NCBI GenBank assembly: GCA_947167555.1
Contig: CAMVIO010000054.1
Coordinates: 1-10,335, forward strand
Direction: 5' to 3'
DNA length: 10,335 nucleotides
DNA from: an uncultured Selenomonadales bacterium
GTDB lineage: Bacteria; Bacillota; Negativicutes; Selenomonadales; Selenomonadaceae
Part shown: piece by piece, positions 7,439 through 10,335 of the stretch
How positions within the stretch are numbered: position 1 is the first letter of the stretch
How the letters are laid out: the number at the start of each line of letters is the position of its first letter
The notes under the pieces: model-generated
The model's input: only the letters and a program-made list of their open reading frames with translations
Database searches by the model: none
What the model was told of the DNA's origin: nothing
Made by a program: the position numbers and the translations under genes

Positions 7439-7466
7439 GGGCGGGTAGCACCTTTGTTGCCCGCCC
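7439..7466 (+). terminator. GC-rich stem-loop, probable intrinsic terminator
   Basis: GGGCGGG (7439-7445) pairs perfectly with CCCGCCC (7460-7466). The stem extends inward by T-G, A-T, G-T, C-G and A-T pairs to a four-base loop, giving about 12 pairs. It starts ten bases after the lipoprotein stop. The downstream side is TTAGTATTAT, T-rich but without a clean T run. The upstream side has six A residues, which become a T run on the minus strand. It may therefore be a weak plus-strand terminator or attenuator before the next gene. Confidence 0.6.
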
Positions 7467-7491
7467 TTAGTATTATGAAAGGAGTGCACCG

Positions 7492-8199
7492 ATGAAAACA
7501 GCGGCGATGCTTTCTCTCATTTCGCTTTTTCTTCTCGGCGCTTTTTCGACTGCTTTCGCGGGCGGCGCGTCCCTCGACGGCGCGTGGAAACCCCGCGACT
7601 ACGGCACGCGCATCGAGATCGACGGCAATCACATGTTGATTCTTTGGATGAACCGCCCCCAGCTGGAAACGACGTTCACCGTCACGGAAGAGGACGGGAA
7701 GACGGTGCTGCATCTCGAAAAGACGGGTCTCAGGGAGCGCGGGGATCAGAAGGACTACGCGCAGATCACGGGCCTTTGGGTCGAGGACGGCCAGATGCAT
7801 TTTGTCAAGGTCTTCGACATCGCAGGGGAGAAGTCCGAGGTCCTTTCGCCGACGACAGAAAGCCGTTACGGAAATGTAACGGTGGTCACGGAGAAAGAAC
7901 TGCCGCGCATCGAAGGCGTCTGGAAGACGAAGGACAGGATGGATTACACGCTGAAAATCGAGGGCGAAAAGATTTCCTGGCGGTTTGCGAAGTACGAATG
8001 GGAAGGCCCGGTGGAATTTGCCGTGATTCACGAGAACTGGGAAACCGACCCGGACAAGTTCAAAATCCGCCCCAAGAATCCCGCGGTGGACTATTTCAGG
8101 GGGTTCACGACCTTCGACTATCGGGACGGAAAGCTCCATACCGAGATCCCGGTATACGACGCGGAATCCCCGAAATTGGTGTTTGAGAAAGTGGAATAA
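7492..8199 (+). CDS. Secreted protein with two internal repeats
   Basis: This 235-residue protein has a typical Sec signal peptide (hydrophobic core 5-20, cleavage near AFA|GG at residue 23). The mature part seems to be two copies of one beta-rich module. Unit one starts LDGAWKPRDYGTRIEIDG (28-45) and unit two IEGVWKTKDRMDYTLKIEG (140-158). Later elements also correspond: GLWVEDGQMH (94-103) with TFDYRDGKLH (207-216), and VFDIAGEKSEVLSP (107-120) with VYDAESPKLVFEK (221-233). The opening G-x-W followed by strands is reminiscent of lipocalin-like or calycin modules, but no ligand site can be named. AAAGGAG (7478-7484) lies seven bases before the ATG. The gene follows the hairpin at 7439-7466 and precedes the large lipoprotein by 18 bases, so it is probably expressed with that gene. 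Function is unknown. Confidence 0.82.
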   Translation: MKTAAMLSLISLFLLGAFSTAFAGGASLDGAWKPRDYGTRIEIDGNHMLILWMNRPQLETTFTVTEEDGKTVLHLEKTGLRERGDQKDYAQITGLWVEDGQMHFVKVFDIAGEKSEVLSPTTESRYGNVTVVTEKELPRIEGVWKTKDRMDYTLKIEGEKISWRFAKYEWEGPVEFAVIHENWETDPDKFKIRPKNPAVDYFRGFTTFDYRDGKLHTEIPVYDAESPKLVFEKVE

Positions 8200-8217
8200 T
8201 AGTGAGGAGGGTTGCTA

Positions 8218-9936
8218 ATGGATTTCAAGAAGAAGCTTTTGGGCGCGGCTTTGGCGGCGCTGCTCCTGGTGCCGCTGGCCGGGTGCGGCGGAGGCGGCGG
8301 GGCGTCTTCGGGCGGCAGCGGGAAATCGTCGGTGCAGGCGTCGCGCGGCACGCCGGACAAGGAGCCGGTGGACGCAGCCTGGCAGGAAACGTTGAAGCGG
8401 AACGGCACGTTTTCCGAAGCGTTCCTGCGGCTCGGCGACATCATGCAGACCGAGCAGCCGAACCACCCCGATAACGTGAAGCTGCCGAAGGAATTAAAGC
8501 ACGCCAGCTATGACAATCAGTACCACAATAAGAAATACCATTACCGCGACGCGGAAATGCAGAGTGCGAAAGGCCCCGTCGATATGAAAAAAGCTGCGGG
8601 CCGCTGGGTGCAGGTGCAGGAATATATCTATCCGGGCATGGGCATGCTGATCGGCCACATCGCCAACGGATACCATCTGGTGCTGAAGGAGGACGGCACG
8701 GGCACCTTTGACAAGTACGGCGCCGTGGACGGCGACAACTACGTCAAGCCCGTCAAATGGAACGACAGGACGATTACGCTGACCTTTCCGCATGAGACGT
8801 CCGGTCATTACAGCCTCGAGGGCAACCGCCTGATCTACTGCCAGCAGATGCGCGGAAACATCGAAGAGGTTTACGTCTTCGAGCGCGAAAGCGACTTCAT
8901 GGCGAAGTCGCCGCTGTCTCCGGGTATGGTGCTCCAGCTGGGCGGCTCGGTCAGCGACACGGCGTTCTCGTCGAACGCGATCATCGACGGTCCCGACCTC
9001 GGCAAGGAGCTTCCGGGACAGGTCTATCGCCTGAAGCAGTGGACCGAGGGAGGCAAGGTGACGAAGGCCGACGCGGGCGACCCGACGACGAACCCCGCCG
9101 ACCATTTCATCGTGCTGGTGCCGACCGGTGAGCGCGGCGGCTACGGCTATGTCCGCAGCGGCGACACCGAGGACAAGTGGTTCTTCCCGCTGGGTGAAGA
9201 CGACAAATATCGCAAGCAGAAGAAGGATGTTTCCTTCGCGTTCCTGCACGACATGTTCTTCTATTGGGACAATCGGGACGGCCTTACCGAGTATTGGTAC
9301 ATCGAACGCCCCGGCTACGGTACGGAGATCAAGTACGGCCGCATCGAGGTGAGCGGCAGGACAGTGAAATGGTATCCGCGCTGGTTCGGCGGAATCAGGA
9401 CGGACCTCTGCCTCGAATATGAGCTGGCCGAGGGCGAGAAGCCGCCCGTCAGCCATATCGCCGTCGGCCCCGCGAACAGCCGCAAGAGCTTCGGGATTCC
9501 CGAAGGGCCGCGCACGAAAGCGGGCTTCTGGCGACTCGACCGAATCCAGGGCTACAAGGATTTCGTGAAGATGCCGATGACGAAGGAGGAACGGGAGAAA
9601 GCGCCGAAAGGTCCGGCGGAGGCCGCCACCGTCGAAGCGCTGCAAAAGCTCATCGACGAGCGCTTCACTTACGGCGAGGACGCCCGCAAATACGGCGTCG
9701 ATCTCTGGTATGTGCTGGAGCCGGACGGCACCGGCTACATGCGCGTATGGGACAAGTATTTCGATCTGGTCTGGAATGACAACGAGATTTACTACTATGA
9801 CATCTCGGGCCGTCATCTCCTGTCCATCGCCGTCGGTTCCTTCTACTTCGACCGGGGAGGCGCGGCCTTCGTTCGCCTCTTCAAGGACGAACAGAATCCG
9901 GTCCCGCCGAGACCGGCAGAACTGGGCGGAAAGTAA
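8218..9936 (+). CDS. Large lipoprotein with two lipocalin-like modules
   Basis: This 572-residue lipoprotein has lipobox PLAGC with the lipidated Cys at residue 23 and a Gly/Ser-rich linker to about residue 40. A helical region (50-80) follows. Module one, about 127-223, runs AAGRWVQVQEY, HLVLKEDGTGTFDKYG, VKWNDRTITLTF, YSLEGNRLIY and VYVFER. Module two, about 435-558, runs AGFWRLDRI, WYVLEPDGTGYMRVWDKY, LVWNDNEIYYYDISGRHLL and FVRLFKDE. The shared order (G-x-W, DGTG strand, W-N-D strand, closing strand) is typical of lipocalin-like bacterial lipoproteins. The middle (about 290-405) is rich in Trp and Tyr and may be a degenerate third module. ATG 8218 is chosen because GAGGAGG (8204-8210) is seven bases upstream; the TTG at 8212 is too close to that site. 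No catalytic motif was seen, and the ligand is unknown. Confidence 0.85.
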   Translation: MDFKKKLLGAALAALLLVPLAGCGGGGGASSGGSGKSSVQASRGTPDKEPVDAAWQETLKRNGTFSEAFLRLGDIMQTEQPNHPDNVKLPKELKHASYDNQYHNKKYHYRDAEMQSAKGPVDMKKAAGRWVQVQEYIYPGMGMLIGHIANGYHLVLKEDGTGTFDKYGAVDGDNYVKPVKWNDRTITLTFPHETSGHYSLEGNRLIYCQQMRGNIEEVYVFERESDFMAKSPLSPGMVLQLGGSVSDTAFSSNAIIDGPDLGKELPGQVYRLKQWTEGGKVTKADAGDPTTNPADHFIVLVPTGERGGYGYVRSGDTEDKWFFPLGEDDKYRKQKKDVSFAFLHDMFFYWDNRDGLTEYWYIERPGYGTEIKYGRIEVSGRTVKWYPRWFGGIRTDLCLEYELAEGEKPPVSHIAVGPANSRKSFGIPEGPRTKAGFWRLDRIQGYKDFVKMPMTKEEREKAPKGPAEAATVEALQKLIDERFTYGEDARKYGVDLWYVLEPDGTGYMRVWDKYFDLVWNDNEIYYYDISGRHLLSIAVGSFYFDRGGAAFVRLFKDEQNPVPPRPAELGGK

Positions 9937-9944
9937 AAAATGCC

Positions 9945-10055
9945 AAAAGACTCCCCCTGTCAGCTTCGCTGACATCCCCCTCACAGAGGGGGACTGATAA
10001 AGCCTCCCTCTGTGAGGGAGGTGGCATGCCGAAGGCATGACGGAGGGAGTTTTTT
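9945..10055 (+). repeat. Four-hairpin palindromic intergenic repeat, possibly also a terminator
   Basis: The gap between the large lipoprotein and the hydrolase is filled by an imperfect inverted repeat. Arms 9950-9995 and 10001-10050 are related as reverse complements, including a perfect 13-base pair CCCTCACAGAGGG (9978-9990) and CCCTCTGTGAGGG (10006-10018). Each arm also folds alone: stems at 9958-9974 (seven pairs, loop TTC), 9975-9993 (seven pairs), 10003-10021 (eight pairs) and 10025-10039 (six pairs, loop GAA). It ends in six T residues (10050-10055), so the RNA could terminate transcription. It resembles a dispersed palindromic repeat I recall from gut and oral Firmicutes; this is recollection and has not been searched. 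Confidence 0.8.
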
Positions 10056-10072
10056 CGAAAGGAGATGTATCT

Positions 10073-10335
10073 TTGAAAAAATATCTTTCTGTACTATTTG
10101 CTTTGCTGCTCTTGGCGACCTCTTCCGTCGCCTTCGCGCGGGAGCTTCCTGTGGGCGAGTCCATTTATGAGATGGAGGAGCCGACGGGGGCTACGACCGC
10201 TCCGATTGCGATTTATTGTTATCGCGCGGCGAACTGGGCGCCGGGGCGTCCCATCGTGTTCGTGTTCCACGGCATGAACAGGAACGCCGACGATTACCGC
10301 GCAAGCTGGGAACGCTTCGCCGACGAGGACGGGCT
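10073..10335 (+). CDS. Secreted alpha/beta hydrolase, N-terminal part only
   Basis: The gene runs off the end of the window; 87 complete codons are visible. The product starts with a signal peptide (KKY then a hydrophobic stretch, cleavage near AFA|RE at residue 22). Residues 60-76 read PIVFVFHGMNRNADDYR, the strand and His-Gly oxyanion-hole turn of esterase-type alpha/beta hydrolases, particularly the HGMNRNADDY form of secreted esterases and PHB-depolymerase-like proteins. The nucleophile serine, acid and catalytic histidine would lie beyond the window. The start is TTG at 10073: AAAGGAG (10058-10064) is eight bases upstream, and the nearby ATG at 10065 is out of frame and stops after three codons. 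The palindromic repeat just upstream suggests a separate transcription unit or read-through control. The substrate cannot be predicted. Confidence 0.8.
   Translation, partial: MKKYLSVLFALLLLATSSVAFARELPVGESIYEMEEPTGATTAPIAIYCYRAANWAPGRPIVFVFHGMNRNADDYRASWERFADEDG

Noticed and set aside
9945..10055. The hairpin-rich repeat as a CRISPR array
   Set aside because: There are only two related units in inverted orientation, with no regular spacers, so it is a palindromic repeat and not an array.
8494..10164. A 556-codon open frame on the minus strand, opposite the large lipoprotein
   Set aside because: It runs through the palindromic repeat and the whole lipoprotein gene, and shows no domain or export signal. 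It is explained by GC-rich codon bias.

Overview
The window is a compact, all-plus-strand stretch of about 10.3 kb with high GC content. It holds eleven genes separated by only 12 to 136 bases. Nine of the eleven products carry an export signal: six Sec signal peptides and three lipoprotein signals. Strong AAAGGAG-type ribosome binding sites combine with lipoproteins, apparently periplasmic proteins and a GC-rich genome. This fits a diderm Firmicute of the Negativicutes (Selenomonas-like), but that placement is inference, because no taxonomic marker gene is present.

Layout. (1) Bases 10-5373 are a tightly packed run: a secreted protein with a VCBS/EF-hand-like loop, then two paralogous secreted RsiV/DUF3298-type proteins on either side of a short periplasmic arylsulfate sulfotransferase-like enzyme, then a small three-helix membrane protein and a small Imm32-like protein. 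Gaps of 12-39 bases suggest one transcription unit. (2) After an AT-rich 47-base gap with two perfect dyads come two tandem paralogous lipoproteins (5421-7429) that look like beta-propellers. They end at a GC-rich hairpin (7439-7466) that probably acts as a terminator or attenuator. (3) A secreted protein with an internal duplication (7492-8199) and a 572-residue lipoprotein with two lipocalin-like modules (8218-9936) follow. (4) A four-hairpin palindromic repeat (9945-10055) ends in a T run and separates them from the start of a secreted alpha/beta hydrolase that runs off the window.

How the genes work together is only partly readable. The one recognisable enzyme in the first region is the sulfotransferase-like protein, which keeps all four expected active-site residues. 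The rest look like an expanding set of cell-envelope proteins built by duplication: an RsiV-like pair, a lipoprotein pair, and repeated modules inside two further proteins. I see no rRNA, tRNA, CRISPR array, transposase or phage gene. No stretch over 300 bases lacks a gene.
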